64,000 nucleotides of DNA, taken from NCBI GenBank assembly GCA_949775045.1, contig OX459100.1, positions 3,207,936 through 3,271,935 of the forward strand, read 5' to 3'. The position numbers were made by a program, and so were the translations under genes. Within the stretch, counting starts at the first letter, position 1, and every line of letters starts with the position of its first letter. The notes beneath the pieces were generated by a model. It did no database searches. It saw only the letters and a list, made by a program, of their open reading frames with translations, and had not been told where the DNA came from. The stretch comes from Metridium senile (taxonomy: Eukaryota; Cnidaria; Anthozoa; Actiniaria; Metridiidae). Below, piece by piece: positions 57,001 to 64,000 of the stretch.

Positions 57001-58525
57001 GCCCGTGCCTGTTCTTCTCCGTATTTTCGATGCGAACGTAGTTTTCTCATTGTTATCAAAAAATAATCCGTCAAATAAAAAAAAGTACGGCCCGCTTGTT
57101 GACCTATTTAATCGTGCGTTATATCTTAACTATATAATAACATGTAATACATCAAATATGGGATAAGCAGTCCGGATTATAGCCCCATTTGGCGATATTT
57201 CTAATTAGTGATTGGACCAATCACGTACTTGGATTTCGCCATACGTCACGAATACGTCACGAGTCCGAACAGAATCAAAACATTCAAAAAGCTATCAAGA
57301 TATGTAAACATGAGCTTGGCCTGAATCTTTGATTTGATTGCCACAGAGTCGACATAACTGCTTGAGAATCTCCGGTAAATGTTTCTCCGTGAATCTACGA
57401 ACAATATACAAGGCAAAGTTTAACATAAAACTTACATGTAATTAACTAGCTACTACAATGTGATTGTCAAACGAAAACCAAGAACTGGAGCTAAGTGTAA
57501 ACATAGTCTTTGCATTTCGATACACAAAATGTTCTTAAAGTTGTATTATTGTGCTCCCAATGCCAATGGGGAGAAAGCTTATCTTATACTTGTTTATAGA
57601 AATACATAATAAATGCATGGCCCGAGATAGCAATCGACTTTTGAGCCAGTGGATCAGAAAGAAAAGACGAGTCATTACGCTGACTTCAACTTTATAAAAT
57701 TGATATTCATACGACAAATATTAAAATTTACCGTTGTTTAACAAATCACAAGCGAGTCATGAATTGTGCCATTAAAAGTAAGCTTGTTGGAGACATTTAA
57801 TATGTTAATTTATTCTGTCATGTATTGCCGCTAGGCATTATGGGAACACGTGGAATAAACAAGATGGCGAACACAACGTTGTTTTAGTTTATTAGTCTGA
57901 ATTACAGTCTTTTTACGGAATTATAGTCTACGAACGGGAACTCTATGAATGGGAATTCTATTTACATAATTTACAAAGCTTTTATAAAGCCGTTGTTTTC
58001 CTCTTAACTTGAAAAGAACAAAGACAAGACATGTACAGCGAGCAAAAGGTTAAATGCCAATATTACTGAAGTCCTTTCTTTACTAAAATTGAAATGCCGT
58101 CAAGTATGACCTCCGTTCATCAAACTTTGAAAAAACTCTACCGGTTAACTAAGGACTCTACCATCTAGAAACTTGTCACAAACCAAGAAAATTTATCGTA
58201 CAACACAGGAAAAATATAGATAACCTCATGAAAAATACACAACATCAATAAAGCTATCAATCAGTTGATCTTTCCTTTCAGACGATGGTCATAAGACGTT
58301 CACCACGCTCGCGAAAAAGTAAAATATTTCGCTTTAAAATTGACCAAATGACTATCTTCGAACTCTCATACCATCTTGAATATCATGTGCTTCTAACTGA
58401 TGGTAAATGTCCTGGACATACAGTCCGCGAGACACTGCGACATTGTTATGACAATGACAATGACAATGACACTGTTATGATAATTGTGATGATTTTGATC
58501 ATGATGGTGTTGCTGTTGTACGTTA

Positions 58526-58569
<44 letters not shown>

Positions 58570-58633
58570 GATGATGATGATGGTGATGGTGATAATGATG
58601 ATGATGATGATGGTGATAATGATGATGGTGATA

Positions 58634-58686
<53 letters not shown>

Positions 58687-59461
58687 AATGATGATGATGA
58701 TGATGATGATGAGTAATTGTAATTCAATATAATTCATACTATGTGTTTTCTAATTCTAGTCAAAGGTGTTACTGTGGGTGATTACAAGCCGAGTGACAGC
58801 GACTGCATAGCAAAATGTTGCAAAGGTGCCGGTGGTCCTATTGAGGTGAACGCGACCAGCTGCGATCCAGCATATAAGTGTGTCAATTACAAGTTGACCA
58901 AGACTGTAGATGACTGTCTCAAAGTCTGTAATAAAGATCTGTGTAGTGGTAAGTAATAATGAGAGTGGTCAGGGGATCGAATTCTGGGCCTATTGGTCTG
59001 GGTTCGATTCCCGGCCCGGGCGATTGCGTTGTGTCCTTGGGCAACATACTTCACTCTCTCAGTACCTCGTCTTCTCGGATAAGACTTAAAGCTGGAGGTC
59101 CCGTCTGCCTTCACTCTAATTCCTATATAAGGTGGACGTAAAAGATCCTGTTGTGCTCTTCGAAAAGAGCAGAGGATTGTCTCCCGGCACAACAGTCAGG
59201 TCTCAGCATACTACAGGGCCCACAGTAATTGGCGTAAGCTGTTGTGGTGTCCCTGCCTTCGTCAACCTCGTTCCCAGGGCGCCCTCTCCCTTTTGGGGGG
59301 GATGGGGACGGGAAAAGGCCCTGGCATCGGCTGTTCACGTGACTCAAAATACCCTGAACCCCCCCCCCCCCCCCCCCCAAAAAAAGGGAGAGGTCCTGGG
59401 AACGAGGAACGAGCTAATAAATAAATATTCATTTTATTTTATTTTTATTTATTTTTTATTT

Positions 59462-59493
<32 letters not shown>

Positions 59494-59638
59494 ATTTTTT
59501 TTATTTTTTTTTTATTTTTTTTTATTTTTATTTTTTTATTTATTTTTTTTATTTGATTTTTTTTCAGCTGGAACGCCATTGCAAGTGTCTTTGGTAATTT
59601 TGATCTCTGGCTTCTTTGTGAACTGGTGGGTAATATAA
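42008..59638 (+). CDS. Secreted GPI-anchored mucin-like/SEA/TSP1-like protein
   Basis: Nine exons: 42008-42071, 47808-47837, 53092-53139, 54764-54832, 55617-55721, 56033-56106, 56419-56632, 58760-58948 and 59568-59638. They total 864 nt (287 aa), GT-AG throughout, all phases consistent. The order is signal peptide (MDARFLYIVVVLFTTFDTQV); four phase 1-1 mucin-like exons of 30, 48, 69 and 105 nt rich in Ser/Thr/Pro; a two-exon SEA-like module (joined at phase 0, as in the 15.4-29.4 kb gene); a Cys-rich TSP1-like exon (CIAKCCKGAGG…, Trp lost); and a hydrophobic tail AGTPLQVSLVILISGFFVNW WVI-stop, as for a GPI signal. It is a paralogue of the minus-strand gene with one SEA/TSP pair instead of two. 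Exon 5 uses an AAAAAG acceptor where its sisters use TTAAG. An alternative donor inside the last exon (TG|GTGGGT) could join an acceptor at 60218. Confidence 0.7.
42570..43635. repeat. 46-bp minisatellite in intron 1 of plus-strand gene
   Basis: About 22 copies of ACTGTAAAAATRGTAACTTA TACACCGTAGAAAGAGAGTG TTACTC. Copies are most uniform at 43020-43320 and decay at both ends. Confidence 0.95.
44227..44300. repeat. Palindrome GGCTCAGTGAAT…ATTCACTGAGCC
   Basis: Arms GGCTCAGTGAATAGTATCGG TGAATAATCACC and GGTTATTATTCACCGATATT CACTGAGCC flank a short loop. Confidence 0.85.
44329..44472. repeat. Palindrome with GTTCGCGTTGCTGCGCA arms
   Basis: AGTTCCGTTCAGTGAGCACG AATAATAG…TTCGCGTTGCTGCGCA pairs with TGCGCAGCAACGCGAA…CTATTATTCGTGGTCACAGA GGCGGAACT. 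Confidence 0.85.
44608..46830. repeat. Tandem segmental duplication, about 1.26-kb unit
   Basis: The segment starting TACAAAGTATACATTTTCTG AAAGC near 44613 is repeated from about 45870 (offset about 1257 bp). The repeat runs through the AGGCCCTGTCYACACGTAGC block (45578, 46559) to GAATGTAAGCTCTTGTTTCC (45820, 46792). Its distal part recurs at 54080-54290. It lies in intron 1 of the plus-strand gene. Confidence 0.88.
47120..47386. mobile_element. MITE, family A copy 4
   Basis: TATACACCTAATCCCAAAAA CGTTGTC is inverted at the right (GACAACGTTTTTTGGATTAG GTGTATA). Arms contain CCGCACAGTCCTCGCGCCAA GACTGTGA, unlike the other copies. Confidence 0.85.
47530..47757. mobile_element. MITE, family D copy 2
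   Basis: TAGAGCGCAATTAAACACTT AATCCGTGAAGTAAAA pairs with TTTATTTCACGGATTAAATG TTTGCGCTCTA. The interior has AACTATTAG/CTAATAGTT-type inverted pairs. Confidence 0.82.
48625..50706 (+). pseudogene. Crypton-type tyrosine recombinase (DUF3504/KIAA1958-like), interrupted
   Basis: Part 1, 48625-49320, starts MAEYPNFELELEMELES. It covers an N-terminal SAM-like core-binding region and the first catalytic arginine (GRRGREGWREL). Part 2, 50007-50706, covers the KNHQ…YSDVRMYEN and PVKAFEFYL motifs, then NHCIRAS (His-x-x-Arg), KHK and LTHYI (candidate nucleophile Tyr). A 696-bp TIR insertion separates the parts, and they join in frame if it is removed or spliced. A run of seven A at 50213-50219 adds one base relative to the expected GKNTITKM reading, so the frame breaks to a stop shortly after; the frame resumes open to 50706. 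Cut-and-paste integration of circular DNA is the known activity of the family. This copy is probably inactive unless the A-run is a sequence error. Confidence 0.78.
49311..50006. mobile_element. TIR insertion in recombinase gene with intron-like ends
   Basis: Ends CTCAAGCTAC and GTAGCTTGAG, with further matching inner blocks AAGGTCTGGGT and ACCCAGGCCTT, flanked by AA on each side. Removing it with one AA restores the reading E-Q-T-K-N-H-Q expected for the family. A GTAAGG donor lies 10 bp inside the left end and the last two bases of the right end are AG. Splicing would therefore leave an in-frame four-residue insert (NSSY). Confidence 0.65.
50800..51010. repeat. Small repeat with AGTCGGGCTAGAAGGCCCGA CT and (TATC)n
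   Basis: Hairpin AGTCGGGC…GCCCGACT, (ATCT)n at 50860-50893, and a closing GACTAGCCCGACT at 50983. It lies 3' of the recombinase frame. Confidence 0.6.
51368..51544. repeat. Near-perfect palindrome, about 80-bp arms
   Basis: TCGAAGTCAGTTTTCTATGG GTCTGTACTGTAATCGACAA TC… is fully mirrored to 51544, with a loop GTGGAACCGCGAGCGCAGCG AGG. Confidence 0.9.
52148..53043. mobile_element. MITE family D copy 3, split by nested MITEs
   Basis: Left end TAGAGCGCAAACACTTACGC CGTGAAATAAAA and right end TTTTATTTCACGGATTAAGT GTTTGCGCTCTA match the 47530 copy. Between them are TTAACCCGTGAAACACAC / TTTCACGGGTTA elements (about 52308-52417 and the 52612-52938 remnants). Inside those is a palindrome of CCTCGTCTACACGAATCCGA TCCGGC (about 52424-52828). 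At least three insertion layers can be read. Confidence 0.8.
53600..53789. repeat. Palindrome GAAATGAAATACGTCTT…
   Basis: AAGAAATGAAATACGTCTT … TTTGGGAGAATTC pairs with GAATTCTCCCAAACG… AAGACGTATTTCATTTCTT. The loop holds CCAAACACTCGACTTCG/CGTGTTTGG. Confidence 0.85.
54894..55449. mobile_element. PIF/Harbinger deletion derivative with transposase remnant
   Basis: TIRs AGTTGGTGTTACACGGGGCA ACTTGCAA…GATTTTTCG and inverted …CGAAAAATCGGCCTTGCAAG TTGCCCCGTGTAACACCACCT are flanked by TAA on both sides (54891-54893, 55450-55452), the 3-bp duplication typical of the superfamily. About 55108-55215 translates as RMPDAKFHELCDRISHDITK KDTVMRPSIKTRLA. This resembles the N-terminal segment of Harbinger DDE transposases (F.M….F..L…..I….T..R..I….RLA). 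No catalytic DDE residues remain. Confidence 0.85.
55800..55990. repeat. (GACTGC)n hexamer array in intron after mucin exon 4
   Basis: About 20 GACTGC units between degenerate GATTGC/GACTGT copies. Exon 5 stays open through the array (Cys-Asp repeats) to the TAG at 56030-56032. Confidence 0.93.
56262..56336. repeat. (CCA)n microsatellite
   Basis: Uninterrupted CAC/CCA trinucleotides in the intron inside the SEA-like module. Confidence 0.92.
56740..58440. other. Intron of plus-strand gene, nothing recognised
   Basis: No exon-like frame, transposon protein or clear inverted repeat was found in this 1.7 kb. Confidence 0.5.
58448..58712. repeat. (ATGACA)n and (GAT)n microsatellite
   Basis: Trinucleotide GAT with GGT and AAT interruptions. 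It ends about 45 bp before the TSP1-like exon (58760). Poly-Asp, poly-Met and poly-Ser frames here are repeat translation. Confidence 0.93.
58965..59240 (+). mobile_element. tRNA-derived SINE
   Basis: Contains the pol III B box GGTTCGATTCC (59000-59010). The conserved body CGGGCGATTGCGTTGTGTCC TTGGGCAACATACTTCACTC TC follows, a common metazoan tRNA-SINE pattern. It lies in the last intron of the plus-strand gene. Confidence 0.7.
59266..59415. mobile_element. MITE with CCTCGTTCCCAGG ends and poly-C tract
   Basis: CCTCGTTCCCAGGGCGCCCT CTCCCTTTT pairs with AAAAAGGGAGAGGTCCTGGG AACGAGG. The interior includes about 19 C residues. Confidence 0.8.
59420..59563. repeat. T-rich (TTTTA)n tract acting as polypyrimidine region
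   Basis: About 140 bp of T runs broken by single A, directly before the last exon's acceptor TTTTTTTTCAG at 59567. Confidence 0.85.
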
Positions 59639-59649
59639 TTTCATTCAAG

Positions 59650-60152
59650 AAGCAGGCAAGCACAATAGCAAACAAACAAGCAAATAAACAAAAAAGCAAA
59701 CAAACAAATAAGCCAACAAGCAAACGCACAAACAAACAAATAAATAAGCAAACAAACAAACAAACAAACAAACAAACAAAAAAACAAGCAAACAAACAAA
59801 CAAGCAAGCAAACAAACAAACAAACAAGCAAGCAAACAAACAAACAAACAAACAAACAAACAAACAAACAAACAAATAAACAAACAAACAAACAAGCAAA
59901 CAAACAAACAAACAAGCAAACAAACAAACAAACAAACAAGAAAAAAAAAACAAACAAACAAACAAGAAAACAAGCAAACAAACAAACAAATTAACAAGAG
60001 AACAAACTAACAAACAAGCAAACAAACAAACAAGCAAACAAGAAAATATTTAAAAAAACAACACCAATAAAAACGCAAAAGAACACACAAACAAACAAAC
60101 GAGCGAACTTACAAACAAACAAATAAAAACAAACAAATAAAAACAAACAAAC
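59650..60152. repeat. (CAAA)n microsatellite with CAAG variants
   Basis: About 500 bp of CAAA/CAAG/AAAT tetramers starting about 15 bp after the stop codon at 59638, so in the predicted 3' UTR or just beyond. Frames of KQTN or CLFV are repeat translation. Many embedded AATAAA matches make the poly(A) site unassignable. Confidence 0.93.
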
Positions 60153-60559
60153 AAAACATATGCCAATGTTTTAGTAAAATAGTGACTTTTATCTCTATAT
60201 TTGTTTTCCATTTCGCAGGTTGTTTAAAGAGTAAGGGGCAAGCGTTATCCTATACAATGGAGTAGTGCATGATATATGTAGGCTAAAGTATCGAGAAGCC
60301 GCTTTCGTTTTTTGGCTTATATTTGACACGTAGATCAAGCAAAATAATCAACTTAACATTTCTCTCCATTTGTAGAGTTTATATATTAGCGTCTTGAAGT
60401 TTATATAAACTGACTCATGAGAAATTGATAAAAAAAATTGATAGCCGTACGTGAGGAAGTTTGTATATTAGATACAAATCTTCTCCTGGTATGGATAAAG
60501 TTTTTAAACTTGATTTTCTCGGCCAGATTAACTTTTATCTTGTCGACATTTTTCTTAAA

Positions 60560-60645
60560 ATACGAAAGAACTAACGTTGGAGTTTCATATGTACTATACA
60601 ATATTCGCGTCCGATATGTATGAGATATACAATTGGCCGAGTGTC
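60560..60645. repeat. Dispersed repeat shared with 33425-33495
   Basis: GAAAGAACTAACGTTGGAGT TTCA…TATACAATATTCGCGTCCGA TATGTATGAGATATACAATT GG matches 33425-33493 with few changes. Confidence 0.75.
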
Positions 60646-60665
60646 AGTACCCGAGTATTTAAAAT

Positions 60666-61085
60666 TAGCCCTTTTTCATAAAGAGCAAGGGACTGGGACC
60701 GATTTCAAAATATTAATTATCTTAAAGTAGTGAAACACTTTAGAATAAGTAGAAAGAGAACATCACAATTAGTACTAGTACGAAGGTTCAGGATGTTTGG
60801 TCTCATATTTCAAGATATTGTGTGCTTTCAAAAGCTGCAAAAATAAGAGAGTATGGCTGTGATCCTAGCGTCCCTTCAGACATACATTCTCTCTGAAATT
60901 CTGATTCTCTGTATTATTTGGAATTTATAAAATATCGCTATTTCCTATCTATTTGCTTAAATTTCCTGGAATTTGACAAACTTACTATAATCTTCATGTA
61001 TTCTTTCATCTCTTTTCATCATTCAGTTATTTTACCATTAGATTAAATTTGACAAACTTGGTCCCATTCCCTTGCTCTTTATTGT
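60666..61085. mobile_element. MITE, family B copy 2
   Basis: CTTTTTCATAAAGAGCAAGG GACTGGGACC at the left; GGTCCCATTCCCTTGCTCTT TATTG at the right. Same ends as 20335-20586. Confidence 0.78.
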
Positions 61086-61864
61086 AAGAAATGAGGAGAT
61101 CGTATCGTACGTACTGATGTACAGAAATACTCCTAATACTATTGATTTGTTCATCCCTTGTAGTATTATATCATTTCATTGCTAAGATCACTTGATTTGA
61201 TTGACAGAACTTTGATGGCGTGTGTTCTCATAGCAGGTCGCGTAATTTCTAAAATAGGTGTGAATCAAAACTGACAAAATTGTAATCACAAATCTCTCAC
61301 CAAATTTCTACAAATATACATTTTTACAAATTGTAAGCAGTTACAATATTTCAATCTTAAAGTAAAATTACTTGTGGAAATAATTTTCTTGACTACTAGT
61401 GTTTATTAATTTTGTGATTTTCCTACTCAAATTTAAGTGTTTTCTAGAGAGAACAAACTTTTCTTTTTTGTTGTTTTGGTGGTGTTGTTGTTTTTCAATT
61501 GTTTCCCCCCTCTTTTTCAGTTTTTCGCCTAGGTTCCTAACCTACGACAATCGTGAGACAACCTAAAGTTGGGCTTCCTGTGTTGTTGCAGGACGGGGGA
61601 GAATGAGGAAAGCAATACAATCAATTTAATTTATAGACGGTATCACATGACAGTACACAAAAAGAACTGATGACCCATTGGCCCTCCTAATAATTAATTA
61701 ATAATGTAACTCCCTGCCATTGTTAACACAGGAATCCCATCACTGAAATAAAAGAAGTTACCATTTTACCATCGTAAGACATGTCAACAGTGCGCAAGTC
61801 ACATGTCAAAGTGCGCCAGTTTTCATGTTCACGAGTTTTTTATTTCACCAGATACGAAAGGATA

Positions 61865-61962
61865 AGTAGCTAGCTCGGAGTAGGGAAGGAGACTCCGGGG
61901 GAGGTGGGGAGGGGGGGGACTCCAGGGGAGTAGGGGAAGGGGGACTCCGGGGGGGGGGGAGT
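61865..61962. repeat. G-rich tandem (GGGGGACTCCGGGGGAGTAG)
   Basis: Three irregular units of GGAGTAGGGGAAGGGGGACT CCGGGG with long G runs. Confidence 0.75.
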
Positions 61963-62139
61963 ATCGGGTATGCTCGCCGTATGTCTAAGGGATAAAAATA
62001 AGCGATTTGGTATCTTTAAGGGTATTGATATTGAAATGTGGAGTTGTGAAGTTTCTTGGTGTCTTTTTATATGGTATTGAAAAATAGCCCATTAAATTTT
62101 TTAGCCGCTATCGAGACTATTTCTGCTAATATTTCAGCT

Positions 62140-62372
62140 CCTATATGATTTTACGTCGTCCGTGACAAAATAGCATTACGCGTAATACACGGTATTACCT
62201 GTTGGTAGTTAGTACTACTAACAACACTATAGATACTAGACTAGACTTATTTTTTTTATGACACACATAATCTTGACTCTTCTAGTATCTTTGTATCTAT
62301 TACGCAACTATTACGCACTACTACAAACTAGTTAGTCATTTTTCTCTCACGGACGACGACGGAAAATCACTA
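62140..62372. repeat. Imperfect inverted repeat (GTCGTCCGTGA / TCACGGACGACGAC)
   Basis: GATTTTACGTCGTCCGTGAC AAAATAGCATTACGCG and ATTTTTCTCTCACGGACGAC GACGGAAAATC are inverted over about 25 bp. The interior has TAGTACTACTAACA motifs. Confidence 0.6.
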
Positions 62373-62387
62373 TAGTTCTTATTTAGT

Positions 62388-62947
62388 GAATAACTCTTTT
62401 TACTACAACCTATTTTTGTTGTTATAATTAATGAAAAACTTTCTTCATTTTTTGTTGCCTACTTATTTATTAACACATAAGGATGTAAAAATGAGACTAA
62501 GTAAGGAAATAATTTTATGACGTTTCGGAGCCATCACGCTCCATTATCAAATAATAATAATTACAATATGCAGAAAGTTCGCTTATAAAGAAACTAATTT
62601 ATGTAAATAATTTGGCACGGATGGAATCCGACTGTTCTAGTAAATTTGACTGCCTGTTGCACGAGATGCTGTACATCAGGGATTAAAACCTGTCCTGAAT
62701 GTACAGTCGGATTCCATCCGTGCCAAATTCTTTACATAAATTAGTTTCTTTATAAGTGAACTTTCTGCATATTGTAATTATTATTATTTGATAATGGAGA
62801 GTGATGGCTCCGAAACGTCACAAAATCATTTCCTTACTAAGTCTCATTTTTACATCCTTATGTGTTAATAAATAAGTAGGCAACAAAAAATGAAGAAAGT
62901 TTTTCATTTATAACAACAAAAATAGGTTGTAGTAAAAAGAGTTATTC
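62388..62947. mobile_element. 560-bp near-perfect palindrome with hammerhead-like core in each arm (Penelope-like)
   Basis: Arms 62388-62636 and 62703-62947 are almost fully complementary, from GAATAACTCTTTTTACTACA ACC to TTGGCACGGATGGAATCCGA CTG. Each arm contains TTGATAATGGAG…GGCTCC GAAACGTCA, read outward on the right arm at 62789-62819 and on the complement at 62519-62551. That is a GGAG(C)/(G)CTCC stem between a degenerate UGAU-A box and GAAAC. Confidence 0.75.
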
Positions 62948-62949
62948 GT

Positions 62950-64000
62950 GTCAGTTCTTTTGCATTTGTGATTCCTGTGGTATATCTACTTAGTTAAAAC
63001 CATAATATTTATGTATTTATTTATTTAACCCAACGTTGTCATGAAGAGAGTAAACAAATTCTAAAAAGCGCAGATTAGTGCAACACTGTTTGTTCAACAG
63101 GAGCCTGATTCATAGTTTTGCAAGAAAACTTATCATTATACACTTTAATTAGAAAATGAAAAATATCGAAATTGATTTTAAAAGCTCTTTCTACTTCCTG
63201 CCGTCGCATTTAAAATGTATTATCATAAACTTACCAACTAATCACTATAGTCCCTCAAGATTGTAAACTGTCTGGGAAAAAGTTAGACTGCGAGAAGTAC
63301 GTACGTTTCCCTCCGGATTCCGAGTATTAGCTTTTTAAAAACGTTTGTTGTCCTATTGCTCGCAGTCTAGGAAAAACTGCACTATAAAGCCCATTTATTC
63401 ACATGGAAAGAGCGCTATATAAACTCCATATAAACTGCAAAACAATAATTTTTTCATTATCCATGCTTTTACGCAAAGCCCCCCATGGAAACGAGTGAAT
63501 TTTTGGCCGAGAAAAAATGAGACGTGTTGTGTAAGGGGACTTCAATTCAAAACATAACTCGATCGAGCTAATTCAAATCGTTTTTTCAATCCTGTTTTTC
63601 TGCGACTAAAATTAAGGACTGTTTTGCAGTCTAATCTTATATCATTATCACGTCATCCATTTCCTTAGTTTTATAGATGAAAATTGGAAACTTTCATTCT
63701 GTGTGACACTTAAGCAACTTGAGGTAACAAGTATACATATATTTATATTGTATAAAATATTTCATACGCACTCTATAATTGCCTGGCTGGACTCATTATT
63801 TTACTTGTCATTACATGGATACATAGCCCAAGTTTACCCTCTGAAGGTTCTTTCAGATACGAATATGTACAGCGGTTTGATATGCTGAATACCTTGTGAA
63901 AACATGGTATGTAAATAATCATTTAAGAAAGAGTATTGCACTTGAACCGACACCCATCCAAATGATAGACACTTGAAATGAAGATCAATAATAATGATCG
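62950..64000. other. 3' window edge, no gene seen
   Basis: AT-rich. A GACTGCGAG/CTCGCAGTC repeat at 63284-63373 is shared inversely with 3990-4108. No supported coding frame. Confidence 0.5.

Noticed and set aside
58285..58737. Poly-Asp, poly-Met, poly-Ser and poly-Ile frames
   Set aside because: (GAT)n microsatellite translation on both strands.
59487..60037. CLFV/KQTN repeat frames
   Set aside because: (CAAA)n microsatellite translation.

Overview
This is eukaryotic, intron-rich, AT-rich invertebrate genomic DNA. Several things point to a cnidarian, probably a coral or sea-anemone-like anthozoan: LGR-type GPCRs with one LRR per exon and phase-2 introns, secreted SEA/thrombospondin-like modular genes, a Crypton-type (DUF3504/KIAA1958-like) tyrosine recombinase, and a very dense load of palindromic MITEs. 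The organism call is inference. The sequence itself only shows a repeat-rich metazoan genome with GT-AG introns.

Layout. 1-1057 is the end of a 12-bp minisatellite. 4.7-13.3 kb holds two tandem, same-strand paralogous LRR-GPCR genes. Each has four exons, of 72 bp for exons 2 and 3, and a single terminal exon for the hinge and 7TM; predicted products are 569 and 570 aa. A roughly 1.1-kb TIR transposon lies between them. 14.6-15.2 kb is simple repeat. 15.4-29.4 kb (minus strand) holds a nine-exon gene for a secreted, probably GPI-anchored protein: signal peptide, P/T/S linker, SEA-like, TSP1-like, SEA-like, TSP1-like, GPI signal. 42.0-59.6 kb (plus strand) holds a diverged paralogue in head-to-head orientation: signal peptide, four short mucin-like exons, SEA-like, TSP1-like, GPI signal. 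All exon joins in the four genes keep frame and phase, which is the strongest evidence for them.

The remaining DNA, including the 12.6 kb between the two SEA/TSP genes and their large introns, is mobile and tandem repeat. It holds two non-LTR retrotransposon fragments, a PIF/Harbinger deletion derivative with a 3-bp TAA duplication, and a Crypton-like recombinase gene whose host segment also occurs nearby without it. It also holds Penelope-like hammerhead-type palindromes, a tRNA-type SINE, many MITE families, two TIR elements carrying small open frames, and long minisatellites.

The most interesting observations are these. (1) A MITE family shares only about 25 bp of terminus while its long inner arms are unrelated from copy to copy. 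(2) A TIR insertion inside the recombinase gene looks like an intron, with the donor near one end and the acceptor AG at the other. (3) A 99-bp tandem repeat has multiplied a 3' splice site plus the start of a SEA exon. (4) Mucin-like exons of the plus-strand gene were multiplied with their intron blocks. (5) Two small genes or gene pieces are packaged between TIRs. (6) The two GPCRs have a minimal LRR ectodomain and lack the usual TM3 cysteine.
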